Assembly (NCBI RefSeq): GCF_030867145.1
Contig: NC_134433.1
Coordinates: 15,011,396 to 15,075,395, forward strand
Length of the DNA stretch: 64,000 nucleotides
Direction: 5' to 3'
From: Opisthocomus hoazin
Taxonomy: Eukaryota > Chordata > Aves > Opisthocomiformes > Opisthocomidae
Shown: positions 1 through 13,100 of the stretch, piece after piece
Layout of the letters: every line of letters begins with the position of its first letter
How positions within the stretch are numbered: the stretch's first letter is position 1
Translations under genes and position numbers: made by a program
Notes under the pieces: model-generated
The model's database searches: none
Told to the model about the DNA's origin: nothing
Seen by the model: only the letters and a program-made list of their open reading frames with translations

Positions 1-876
1 GGTATACAAGCAACTAGTGAATATGGATAAGGGCAGAAGACGACCTCCAAAGGAGTCCTAGTACAAATGGATTTAAGAGAAATGATTACTACAAAGAGTA
101 CCAGTACTGTAATTTGAACTGAAATTAGCTTAAACTCTGAAGATCTGAGTATGTAGTCAGTACTGAACTTGGTTCTGCTTCTTCCTGCTTGTAGCAGCTG
201 ACCAGGCACGGGCTGCATACTTGCAAACATGATTTTATGCAACCTCAGAAATGTATCAACAGGAAAACCAAGCACAGGCACAAGCGGATTGGTAACCAGA
301 GTGCAACTTCAGAGAGGAGCCAGCGTGGGCTGTGGCTTGTCATAAATGGTCTCTAAGACTGTCCGGCATGTGCATGGGAGGTGAAGTACTGGATGGTTGC
401 TCCCCATTTTCTGCCCTGAAAATCCTGTGTAAATTAGTCTGTGCAGTTGTCTGCACAGTGAAGTTAATACAGAATTACTGGGATATTATTAATGCACCCA
501 GTGGCTTTTCCCCAAGTGGAAGCTTTTTCATGTGTTCACCTGTTGTGCAACATGAATCCCCTAAGCAGAAAAAATACACGTGGTACGTAACAGAGCCCAC
601 GCTGGAATCCTCTGCCCTCCCTTTCTGAGGCAGAGCTTGGATCGGTTTGTTCCTATGACAGAGATCAGTGAGTTTTGGTGCTGAATTGAAAGTCCCGGCG
701 CAGCCCTGTGCCTAGCTCGACCTACTGATCTCAGTCATCCTCGCGTGTCTAAGCCAGTGGAATAAGGAAGACTGTAGCTCGAGAGCAGCCTTCGTGGTGG
801 CTCTGCTTGACAGAGTTCAGGTTCCTTAACTCATGGCAGCTTAGCTGTGCTGCTGAGAGTGCACGGGGTTTGTTAC
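1..876 (-). other. MYO19 last intron (partial)
   Basis: Sequence after the exon 23 donor on the minus strand. I searched both strands for the conserved C-terminal block expected after SIRALPQ and did not find it. The neighbour expected further left in the conserved synteny is ZNHIT3; nothing resembling it is present here. Confidence 0.6.
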
Positions 877-1185
877 CTGTGGGAGAGCTCTAATGGAAGT
901 GATGCCGCAGCCAAAGGAACAGCTTTCCACCTTGTAGCAGTCGCTCTCCTGAAGTACTTTGAGGCACGCCAGCAGGGACTGGTCTCTCCGAAGTCCCGTT
1001 ACAGTAACAGGGGCAGCAGCCAGGACAAGGCCGAGAGGCCAGAACTGAATTATTGCCTGCAGAGGCCAAGATGTTTCCAAAGAGCAAGGTGCTTTGGCCA
1101 AGATCCCCATAGCTCCAGGAACTGAGAAGAACGCCTTTTCTTCACCCTCATCCAACTCTGCTGCTGCTAATGCAGCCATTTTTGC
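877..1185 (-). CDS. MYO19: MYO19 coding exon 23 (mitochondria-binding tail)
   Basis: Acceptor CTTTGTCAG, 309 nt to a GTAACA donor. Encodes [20 protein letters not shown], then [12 protein letters not shown] and [11 protein letters not shown], matching human [26 protein letters not shown] and [10 protein letters not shown]. Without splicing the frame would stop 11 codons later (TAA ending at 841). The final exon of about 45 codons was not found in positions 1-876. Confidence 0.93.
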
Positions 1186-4100
1186 CTGACAAAGAGATGC
1201 AGAACAGTATTCTTAGTTTTGCAGTTTTGAATTTTGATCAAGAGTCTAAAAAAAGGGGGCATCTTAAAGGATAGGACACCTTTTGGGGTATCTTCCCATT
1301 TTATGAAGGTAAGGAACGAGTTCATTCTGCAGTCTTTATGCTGCCACGCTGTAAGAGCAGCTGTGCAAGGCTGGCATCCATCTTCTACTCTTCAGCTAGA
1401 GAAGAGTTTTCTGCAGCACTGACAGCACGGGGTTTGTGCAGTAACTTGACAGAGGTAGATTGTTTCTCAAACACTAGAAACCCTCGGTCGCTCAATTTCA
1501 GTGCTTTCCTGTACCAATGTACTTACCTTCCATTTCCTCCAGCCACGCTTAATGACATTAGCAGCCCTGCGCATCCTTTGGAAGCGATTCTTGGCTAACC
1601 AGGAACGAACAGCTGAAGATTTAATTAAAAGAAAATGAGCACAAAGAATCTCAGAAGCTCCTGCACACAATGTACGAGACGGCATGTAAGCTTCCTCCGT
1701 GTTCAATTAACGTAACCGCTCCTGCCACCGTAAACATCCAGCGTAACTGGAAATGTTACTTGTTATGTTCAGCCACACCCTTACCCCATTACCTGCTTGG
1801 ATGAGGGTTGCAGACCATCTCTCCTTTGCTAGTTTCTTCTGCTTAAATCTTCTCCAGCAACACTGAATGCAAAATGCCTTCTCATTTAACACCTCTGCTC
1901 TTCTAGCTTCAAGTTGCTCCAGCTGCATTGGGGATACGAGCCTGCAGTTAATGCTCGGGGCTGGAGTTGTGTTCGCAGCTCTTCCCTCTTCTACAGCCTC
2001 GTGGTGTTTGCCAGAACATCACAAGCACAATTCAGCATCCTAAGACTGCTGGATTGGGGTTTAGAAGTGCGAACACTTCTGCAGTGCTTATTAGATAACA
2101 CGTAAAACGGAAATGTAAGCATCTGAGGGGCAAAGGAGTGCTGTGGGGGAAAAAGTGGACACTCCCGAAGTCACAGTAGCAGCTGGCTTAAAACCAGCTC
2201 CGTTGACAGGGGTTCTTGCACAGCTGCATCCTCCAGTATGCAAGCCTTGCAAAAAGTGCCTTCATCTCTGACAGAGAAGCTGCTCGGGGCTGTCAGAGCA
2301 GCCGAGGCTGTCAGCTGAAGCCAAGGAAAGCTGTCAGCTTTCCTGGACCCGGGAGGATAGTGGCAACACTGGGCAAAGCGCAGCTCCTTGTCTGTTAGCA
2401 ACAGGGACGCCATTAAACAAAGCGCTTCTGATAGCTGGATTCTGCTGGATGTTTGACTTGGTTTAATGATTTGAAGGAAAATGCCAAATTCTGGCCGCAC
2501 TGGCATGAGCAGGAGTATCGCCTAAACCGTGATGATGATCGGTGCCAGAATCCCCATTACGCAAGCGCTCTCTGGAACTGTTAGCCAAGGAAGCAGCACT
2601 CTTACCACAGAATTAGCCATAAATACTTTGGTTTTGCCGCAGTACACAGAAGTGTTTTCTGCTCTGTTCCCTGGCTGCTCAGCAGTTTGTCCTGTAACAA
2701 CATTCTGAAGGATCTCAAAAACAACAGAACGTGATGCTTTGTCATCATCCACCCCTGGAATCTTTCCTGCAAGTGAAGAATTGAAGAGAAGGCGTCACAA
2801 AACTTGGAAATGAGGACCAAACTGTCTTTACACTGAGACTTCTTGTCCGTTTAGGGGGGATTCACCTACAACAAGAGGGCAGGAGATGATTGCTGAGATG
2901 TCACTAGATCTAGCTGTGTTTAAGGGAAACTGTGACAGCATACATTTTGTCATGTGCTAGCAACTAGAAAACCAGCGTGGTGTGTTTTAACTAGGGTGTA
3001 GGTTTGGGTGCTGTCTTCCCACCTCTATTATGCCCTATCCATAGGTGACATGCCATTTTGGGTAGATGTAGACAAACAGACATACAGAGGGCTCAGCTGT
3101 TCTCACATTGTTTAAACCATCCTATGTGGAAACATTAGAAAGCAACAGCAATGCAATTCGGAACAGATTTGAGCACCTAGTCCTAAGAAAATCTGGTGAA
3201 ATACCCAAAACTCAGAGCTGGTGGGAACAAAGAACATAAAGCAAGGAACTGGACTCATAGCCTTAATGTACTGAAAGATGCAGGAACAGAAAACCAATTG
3301 TACACAATTCTACAGCTTTCACAGGGCATCAGAAGCAGCCACAGGGACATGTGGAGTTTATTGCAGCAGTAAGAGGTTATTAAAACCATTTCTGGGACAT
3401 AGTACACAATTTTTTTACATTATGAGACAAGGTTCGCCAGATGAATCTATCTGGAAACAGAGGTAGACTGAATTCAGACCTGTCCTTGAAAGAGATTGTG
3501 TTGTTCAAGGCAATGCTGCATGAGCTTCTGCATGCCCAGTGCCGGACTTGGTGGTCTCTGTATCTTTCCGTCCTGGATACTGTTTGCTTTTCTGCTATAC
3601 ATATTTCTAAGGAGATGAGAGCATTTTAAGGTACTGGAAACAAATACAAGCAATTCTTGCTTACAGGAAGACATCTGGTGACTATGATGGTGTTCACGGG
3701 GCTGGGCTGATAAGGGAACCAAATGCTTATCCCCCTTTTTAGGAAATTGTTTTGCTTTGTCTGCAGCATGTTACCTGCCGAAGATCAAAAGCTGGACCAG
3801 TAACCTATCACAATGAGGCATTTCAGCTAATGGCTTTCTAATTGAGGGAGAAAGATATGGTGTGTAAGTAATTTTCCAGCCTCTACTTCATTACTTCATT
3901 CCATTTCCGCAAGATGAATAGATTTCCAGCCATTTTACTTATCTGACACGGGCTGGTACTTACTGGTCCTGCTTCCCACATCTAGTGGTTACTGAACAGA
4001 CCCACTGGGTGAAGATGGGATTAACTGGGGAGAGAGAAGGGCGTGGCAGTAACTTTCAATATGAAATGTAACATCCGATGAGCTCCTTCCTTCAGGGGTT

Positions 4101-7100
4101 CCTACCAAAGGTGTTACCTTGCAGACTGGATTGTGTTTGTTAAAGTCCATCCTCGCTCTTGCTTAGACAAAAGAATCGCATGCAGAAGTTTGCAAAAGGT
4201 AGAAGAAGCAGCAGAATCCAGGTAAGCTAGAAGGTCAGTGTGTTCGGCAAGCAAACGAGGGGGAAAGAAAGGAAGGAGAAGGAATATAAGCAAAAAGGTA
4301 AGTGGTTTTCAAGGCTACTCAAGAACCAACTCTAAATCAGATTACATCGGGGGGGAACCCCAAACACCATCGTAATGGTAATTGTTCTACCCAAGAGGAA
4401 CACTGAAAACCAGCAATAAGACGAAAGATTGGCAGAATTTTAGAAAGAGCCCGCTGTAAGCGTTAGGCAAATTAGAAACTCAAGCTGGTGATAGATTAGA
4501 AAAATATTTTGAGAATAGTGGTGTCCCTAGCGCTGAATACAGTAACGGCATCTGAGCTATGCGATACCATGTTGGTGCAGTGATAATTTTACTTGATAGC
4601 AGAGAATTATCTAAAGAAACATACCTTTTTTCTCAGCAGTATGATAGTTGCTTTTATCACACACTCTGTTTTTATTGGCCCCACATGATTTTCTCAGTAT
4701 TTCATAGCGCTCAGTGAAACTTTGGAAAGGGATCCTGACAGACAAACGTACGGTTAATTCTAGGCAAGTGTCATTTACTGTATGGTAAATAACCTAGCCT
4801 TTGGGGGGGAAAAAATTGCTGAATGGTTTCAACAATCCAGGGCAGAAAATGCAAATGGACTGATGCCCGTGCAGCCACCAAGAGGGAAGAAAATACAGAC
4901 TTCCCGAAGAAATGCAGGAGTCTGCCTGTTGCCCAGTACCAGACAGTGACTTTTGCCTGTTGCAAAGACTGGGCAGGCATTGTGCTTGTTTCTGGTAACG
5001 GGGAGCCTCACTCCCTCGATACTGAGCTGTCAAAACCGTGGCTAGCTCAGGCCTCGTTCCCTCCAGCCTCTAAAGGTGGTCAGGAAAGCCCAGCAAGGTG
5101 ACTGGCTGCGATGAGATGCTCGGCTTGGAGATGACTATGTTTAGATGAATGCCATTTATAATTTAATTTTAATTGCTGAAAATGCTACTGTGAAGCCACA
5201 CTCTCAATTAGAAAGTTTTAGTATGTGATAATCCACATCAAAACATCTCTCCCCTAGCTTCTCAGACCGGAAAGGTACAGCAACCTCTCAGGCAGGCCAG
5301 GGGTGTGTTACAGGCACATCTGGGCTTTGTTAGCATTTGGTATATTTTTAAGAATCCCATTGTCTGGAACGCAAGTTGCCCTAGCACTGCTTCCTGTGCT
5401 GTTACTGCGCTTTTGGACTTGCTGAATGAGCAGAGTTTCATTCTCCAAAACACAGAACACCGGTCCAGCTTTGTGACAGGTACTTTTGTCTCCAAAACAT
5501 GGAAGAGATGTGCTCAGACAAGCTTGAAAGCCAGCAGTGAGCCGAACTCTTCAGACAGCTTTGAAAGAATCAGTAGTTTTGTGGTCTGAAACAGACTGCA
5601 CAATATCTGGATTTCCTGCTCATAAGCTCTTCTGAAGAACTAATACGCCACTAATTGCTATAGAAATGGATTATGGAAGACATTGCTCAAGAAATTTGGA
5701 CTTACCTAATAGGGAAGCCCGCTGCACTGATGGTGATTGCTTCGACTATTCCACACGCCTGAAGCTGGCTGAGAACCTGAGGCATAAATCGAGAAGGTTT
5801 AGGTCACCACCGTCTCTGTGGCGCTGCTGCTGCGGTCTGCGTGGGGTGTGCTCGACGCAAGCCACACGCCGCTCAGCTCAGCCACCGCGCCGGAGCTCGC
5901 CCAGGGTGCAGCCACCACCCCGGCAGCCGGGAATGAATGGAGAGGCTGGAGAAGGGGATTGTGCAGCCACGGAGCTACTGCTGTGAGCGACGCCCTGAGC
6001 AGGGCTGACGCAGAGGGACCGTCCTGTTGTGCCCGCTCTTGCGGTATCCACGCACCCTGCGCTGACCGAACGCAGCACGACACGGAAACCTGGTGTTGGT
6101 ATTTTACTACTATTTGCATGCAATCAGCAAATTCTCCTAGCATTTAAAATTAATGCAGCACTACTCCAGCTGCTTGTTTTTGAGGTTCTCCAGTCATAGC
6201 TTTGCCATCTGACGCTCTGCTCCCAAAGACATGCTTGGCAGCTGATCTCATCTAACTTGTCCTAGAATAGACTCCAGGAGCAAGCAAAGTTTTGTTGTGG
6301 GCATTCACTGTGAAGATACTGCTGAGCAGTCGGATCACCTTTATCTATTTTGAGGGCTGGGCTGGCAGCACCCCAAATAACTCAGGAGTGCTCTGGTAAG
6401 AACTTCTCATACAGCAACAAGTAAGTTGCACCTGGAAGAGCTGCTGTGCTTACTAGCTCCATTTTAGACAAGCATCACCAGTGATTCTCAAAGGATGTTC
6501 ATCTTGGAAGCTCCAAAGGAGAAAAAGCTATTAGAAAATGTGCTGTGGAAAGAGCCTTGCAAGGGACTCAAGAGACCCAACACAAAGCCCTGCACAATGT
6601 CTTTAGGAGGCTTCTCCTTGACCCGCTGAGGAAAGGCTTTTGCAAAGTTACCTCTTCTCTTTTGAAAGTCATTGCCTTGCAGTCAGCATTAGGCTTGATG
6701 CAGCGGATGTAATGCGGCGTGGTGCTGTTCAAAATCTGCATGAGATGTTCAAGTGAACCCTGTGAAAAAACAAATACAGGTTTAATTAGGGACTCCTCCT
6801 CCACAGGTAGTTCAGCTAATCACTGATCTTATATAAAAACAATGGAGCCGATTTCTGCAAGGATGGCTTTACAGACTCGGTGTCAGCAGAGCTCTTCCAT
6901 AAGGACAGCGTGAGTAAAAAATCCACTCTGTGGATGCTTTTGTAAAATTGTTGAGGGCAAATTCATAAAGTTCCCAAAATTACAGTGGGGCCATCAGCTG
7001 AAGCTAACCCCTCATGAGGAACAGGTAGGAAGAAGCCTCAGAAATGCAAGTGCCCAACAGTTAAAAGGAAAAGGTAAAACTGGAGTGAGTTAAAACCCAG

Positions 7101-10100
7101 AGAATATCAGGAGTCTGAAGCTATTTCTGTTTTACAGTTGTTCCATTTCAATAACATTTACTGCTCTTGGTCCAACCATACTGTTTTCTCATCCAGTTAC
7201 GAAGACAGAAATCAGAGGCTTGAATAGGATGTACCTTGAACTTTGACACCACTGTAACAACAGCTGCTCTGTTCTGCGTTTTGATGTTATTTTGGTTCCT
7301 TTCTGTCACGGGAAATAATTTTTGAAGCAAAGGGTCCTTAGAATTCCGCAAAACGTGGACCAGCTCTGGTGGAATGGGGTCCTGCAAACACAAACATGAC
7401 TCCTTAGTATTTGGACTTGGGCAGAAACCGGCCACCTTCGAAAATGACTCAAAATTTAACCTACATAGATGGAATAGTATTTCTGATGCCAACTTCGATT
7501 TAACCACAGCCATAGTTTCAAATCTGACTACAAACATTCATTCATAGTCAAGATTCAGGAACAGAAAACAACGTTTGGCTCAATATTTCGCACATCTAGT
7601 CAAATGTGCGACTGCTCCTAACGTTGTTCTTGTGATACAACTGAAGTGATCTAGAAGTCTCAGGACTAGTTTAATCCCCATAGGACAGTCTGCAGCAGAC
7701 ATTAGAAAGTGTTTTCCTTTTAATTAAGAGATGGTATTTTATTGCATCACCTAATACCACTCGCCATAATTGCTGGTGCTGTCAGAACTGAACAGGGACC
7801 CTCCTCTCTGCAGACCATTTCACTTACTCCCTGATGGCACAATGAGGCCAAAACTTGGGTTTCCTGGTACTTCCAGAACTTCCAGTAGTCAAGTCCATGC
7901 TCTTGTTTCTCATAAACTTATCTGAATTTTGGGGGGAAATGATGGTTATATAGATGGTTATGGTTATGTAAATGCCCCAATGCCATTAACACTTATGCAT
8001 TGTCTCAGGAATGGAAGCAGCTTTGATTTGGTGACATTTGGTCTGCTTAATCCTCAGCGGAAGGTCTGCTAACAAAGCATTTGCTTGTGCCAGTGAGTCA
8101 TGGTTCCCTAAAAATCTGAGCAAGAACATTACCCAGTTTTACACAGCGTGAAGGATTTATTTGGAGCAAGGTATGTACAGCCAGTAAATGCCACTGCATA
8201 CACACATTAGTGGTGCCTTGACTTAAGTAGCTTTTGGTCTGTAAGATGGTTTTGGTTTGTTTTTTTAACAGCTCTTCTGAAAACACCTACCTTATTTTTC
8301 TCCACCATTGCTGCCAGCTGATAGCAGACTTTGCCAGCATAATGTGAAATAATAAAGTTAGGCTTCTTACTAAACTTGTTTCGACTTAAACATTGATTAT
8401 TAGCCAAGGCTTTCTCAATCCGAGTTTGAAACAGGTCAGTGTTAGAGGATCTATTCAGACGGCACTCCTGCATAAAAAAACAAGACAAAACTGCAGCATC
8501 TCTTGCTTGTCATAATGAACTGTCTTTAAAAGCTAAGACACTTTAACTTAAAATCATAGCCATTTTACTTTTAGAGTTGCTTTGAGTACACAAGCCTTGA
8601 AATACTGTGGGGGCAAGAAAAAAAGTAATCGAGGCTTTGTATTTGAATCAGAACATCCTAGATCAGAGTTAAAAAAAAGGCAGAATAAGAAGCAGCAGTG
8701 TCACGATTGTTCTGAAAAATAAATTCTGCAGAAATTTTATAGCTGACAAGTTTCCTACTAATTTAGTGTTCATGTTTTCTTTGATGGCATGGAAGGGAAG
8801 GCAGGCAACTAGGCCAGAAGCATTAGGGGTTTAGATCCACACTTACCTCATTCAGCAAGGCAAAAATGCTGAGAGGGTTGCCCTCTATCAGATCAAGGCA
8901 GCTCTGGTTATCCTGGTAGTTTACGAAAGACCACTGCAGGCCTTCGGCTGCATATTCTTCCTGAAGCCAGAGAGAAACGGGTTACTCTGCGGCAGAGGGC
9001 ACTACGGCTCAAATAACGGCCTGCCCTGTGCCGTCTGATGCAGCTGCTGTTGAACAAGTTAATCCCAGGCTCAGCCTGCTCATCCCAACCGTGTTCAACA
9101 ACAATCTTGAGGAAAAAAAACAAATGAGGATCTTCTACCCCAGGTAACTTTTGAGTACGTAGCAGCAGATCCTGCCGGAGCAATCTGTTTAAGTATTTGG
9201 GAACCTCACAGATTTTTCAGAGAGCTGCCAGGCTGCTTTACAGAGGCTCCACTCACACTGAGCCTCTCCTGGCTCTACCGAATGTTGCCCTGAAGGGCAC
9301 GGAACGCACAGAACTCCTTCCTCAGGCTGGGACATAGCCCTACACCAACCATTGTGTCCCAGACCTTACTAACTGGGCTCCATTTAAAAGAAAGCCTGAG
9401 CCAAAGGGAAGGAGAAAGATACTGGTTGAAATAATTTGTACGCTGAATTACAGCACAAACTGTCAGGAGCGTTTAACAAGCGCAAGCTCTGGTCAGTTAT
9501 TTTAGAAGTCTCCTGCCAAAAGCTAGCTCAGCTCAGCACAGCCACTAATGGCGTTAAGTGGTTTGGGACACAGCCAGATCAAGAGAGGTAAGAGGGCAGG
9601 CAGTAACTGGGAGGGGTACAATAAACAGAGGTCATGACTCAGTTTCAAGGAAAGTAATTGTGTGCTTGAACTTGCTTCCATCTTCACTGACCATTAACCC
9701 CTGGTATACTGACGAGGGCAGGCAGGAAAAAACCCACTGGGCATCTGAAAGCACAAATTATGGTCCAAGAGACACTTATCTCCTGAATAAATTGACAAAA
9801 CTATGCCATTAGGCAGAAGGGTACCATCATGCTGGTGCCGTAAAGAAAATAATTTCCCAGATTCCTGTCAATGGCAACGAGCACTGTGGTAACGTGTGTG
9901 GCATGGGGAGGAATTCAACAAGGACTGAAGTACATCTGTTAGAGGAGCAGGCCGGGCAGGGACTCTGTAGCTTTCAGAGCACTCAGATGAGAACTGGAAT
10001 TAGCAGTGTGTGACCAGTTAGGCAAGTGACTGCAATGCATTTAGCACGGTGCAAATAGCTTCTCTGCTGTGAAACAACACAACTCCTGTACCTCCTCATT

Positions 10101-13100
10101 CAAAAATAAAAGCTGATGTGCAGTGTGTTTTTGTCTTTCAAGGTAGCAGCCTGAAAACTGGGTTTCTGAAGCAGCTCTCCTGCAGCAGAACGCCTCCACC
10201 AGGTACTGCATGCCACTGATGGTCGGGTTACGAGGTTCTGCCGGGCTCTCTGCTTTGCACTAAGGTCAGCTCCTCACTCATTTGGGTACCTCATGCTCAA
10301 TGATCAGAATTCACATGGTTACATGCAGCAGCTTCCAAGAGAATCTTAATTTAGGCTACACTTACTTCAGGAATTTAGTTTTGTGTTCAGCGTTTTGAGG
10401 GAATGCAAACAGTTTAACAGGTCACAGAGCCAATGTATAACAAGGAACAGATTTCCAGCACCCCAGGAGAGAAAGCTGTCTCATTCCATCAACGGCCCCA
10501 CACTCTCCTCTTTAAAATAGCAATCTTTACTCACATCCCACTGATTTCTGTGGCATTATTTACTCAATTGAAGGTTGCAATCTCATCAGAAATACAATTA
10601 AAGAGACAAAAGATGCTGGTTTAAAATCAGATCTTTAACATTTGATCTTCCTGGAGTATTACCTGTTGTGCCTTCAGGTAGTGTGCGACAAAGTGCTGCT
10701 GCAGTTTCTCATTGGCGTAGTTAATACAGAGCTGTTCCAAGTTGTTTTCAGGGAAGGCTTCAAAACCATAAACATCCAACAAACCTAGGAACACGGGAAG
10801 ACAGTGCCCTTTGGTCTCGCAGGCATTTGAAGGACTTGTGGTTAGTCAGTTAAACCAGGGATGAACAAGCCATACCTATGAAGCTGGTCCACACTGATGG
10901 ATCTGCATAGATGCTTTCATTTATGACCAAAACGAGCCATTCGAACAATCTGCAGACAACAAAACCGGATTAGTTGGAAAGTGCTTGCTTACAACAGAGT
11001 AGTGTGCTTTTACTGCTGTTTTCACCGGTATCACATGGAAGAAACAAAAAAGCTACGACATGCTGCCCGCTGACATGAAACAGCCGTTCTCTGAAGATCT
11101 CTCCGCCAGATACCGCAGCTATGTCAGTATCTACAACCGCATCAAAGGTGTGCCGAGCAGGGAGGGGAGGGTTACGCTGTTATTGAGTCCAAGCAGAAAG
11201 CCAGGGCAAGTAAATCCCTCTGGCCTCTCTTTTCCCTCACAGAAGCTGCATGGATTAGCACAGCAGCCTGGCCTGCGTGTCCTTACTTGGCATAGATCGC
11301 TTTGGCGAGGCAGTCCCTCCTAGTCTCACATTCAGCTCTCGAGCATGGCTTCTTGAAGACTTGTTGTTGTTTTCCAGCAGTTATTGTTCGAATTCTTAAT
11401 GATTCCAGTAGTTCCTCGACAGATATCTTCAGCAAATCTCCAGCAGTCTTCACAAAATCTTGTTCAGGAAAAATAACATTGCAAGATTATCTGGAGTGTC
11501 AAATGGATGCAGCCCCTTTAAAGTTACAGGAGGTCTTGAGAGGATACAGAAAAATGACACTTCCAGGAACTCGCCAACTTAAATGTGGATTTTGGATCTT
11601 TTCACCCAAACTCACCAGAAAGTTTTGCAAGACCAGCCTCTAACTTTGGATGTACAGGACCCCAAGAATTGCAGGTACTCTATTTCAAATGCAACAACAA
11701 TATCAAAAAAGTATGTAGTTTGCCACACTGAAGCTGGCATTTTCCGGAGTACTCTCCAGGCGTGTCTTTGTTACTTTTTCACCCCTTTCCTTTACTTCCT
11801 ATCTGGATTTATCAAACAGCCATGACCAGAAAAAAAAAAGAATAATTTTGGGGATAGTAAGGAAATGTAATCCCTTCATTAGAGGAATGAGTATTTGCAA
11901 ACGAAGCATTTAAGATCTTTGCTGAGCTGTATGCAAAACTATTTGAATATTAACTAGTTTGAATTCAGAGCATGGGAAATCATAGTAGGAAACTTCACTA
12001 TTCAAGACAGTGTTGCAGTTCTGAAGGGTCCACAAACCTCCTACAGACAGGCAGAACAACCTACATTCTACGCTGCAATTCAACAGATTTGCTGTTACTA
12101 AGCGGAGTTTTAGCCTTTATCATGAAAACTTCAAAGCTTTAATTTTAAAAAGCCCTGCTCTCCACTCTGGGTCAGATTTCTGGAAGTCTTGTGATGTCAG
12201 CGTAAGACTACAATCAAGAGTAACAGTTCTGCCAATAATCCTTCTGAAACGACTGTCTAATGTTGTGGCTGCCTTGACCTGTAACAGAAGGATATTATCT
12301 CTCAGAGCAGGGGAGCATTAGGTTTTGGTTTGTTCAGTACTTTGAAACTGTGAAGTACCGAACAAAAACGTGCCCAGATTTTGGTCTGCCCATGACCGTG
12401 ATCGTCTCCTGTCAAGCAGAAGAGCGTAGTATAATCCTTTCTATTAGGCATCTGCACTAAGACAACAAGACTCTGTGGAGCACGGCATGCTTGTTGCCTC
12501 ACCTTTGGCTTTGTCTTCTAGTTCACAAGGCTGAGATTCATCCACTGGATTAGAGAATTGAATGTTCCCAAGATGGAGAAGGCCTGACAACACCTGAAAT
12601 ATGACCAAGCATTGAGTTTTCTACAACAGAGCTCCCCTCCAAGGTGGTGTCCGCTTAGCCTTCCCTTAGCCACAGGAACAGGACAAGTCAAAACATTTCT
12701 GCACTAAAAAAAGCAAGCAGATTCCAAGCTTCTATGCTAATTGCTATTGCTGCAATTACTGAAGGAAAACTAAAGTTCACAGGTGCAGGCTTTTAGTTAA
12801 GAACTAATATTTGGTTATGCAACCTAATGCGATGCGTAGCTGCAGGCCCTCCAGTCAGGAATACCAAAAACCCATGCCCTATACATTGATACACATTTAT
12901 TTCTGCAGAAATCCCATGCTAAAAAGACATTCCAAACAGCCTCACGGTGACCATGCTGTGTACCTGACCTTGAAAATATTGTTCTGCGTGGAGCGGTCAA
13001 TGCCCAAGTGAAACATTGCATCTCGGGTCACCTCGAAGCAGTCCTCTGAAAAGCCAAACAGGTGCTGTTTACAAGAAAGCCATGCACAACAACACAGGCA

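Noticed and set aside
1-303. About 100 stop-free codons on the minus strand at the left edge, including CPYPYS, faintly like the MYO19 C-terminus
   Set aside because: No acceptor in the right phase and no match to the expected GSIKFHC or TGFNQILLE blocks; likely chance.
12181-12300. Open stretch after a good acceptor (TCTGTTACAG) considered as MYO19 exon 11
   Set aside because: Neither the phase nor the translation fits; the true exon, with [18 protein letters not shown], is at 11287-11458.
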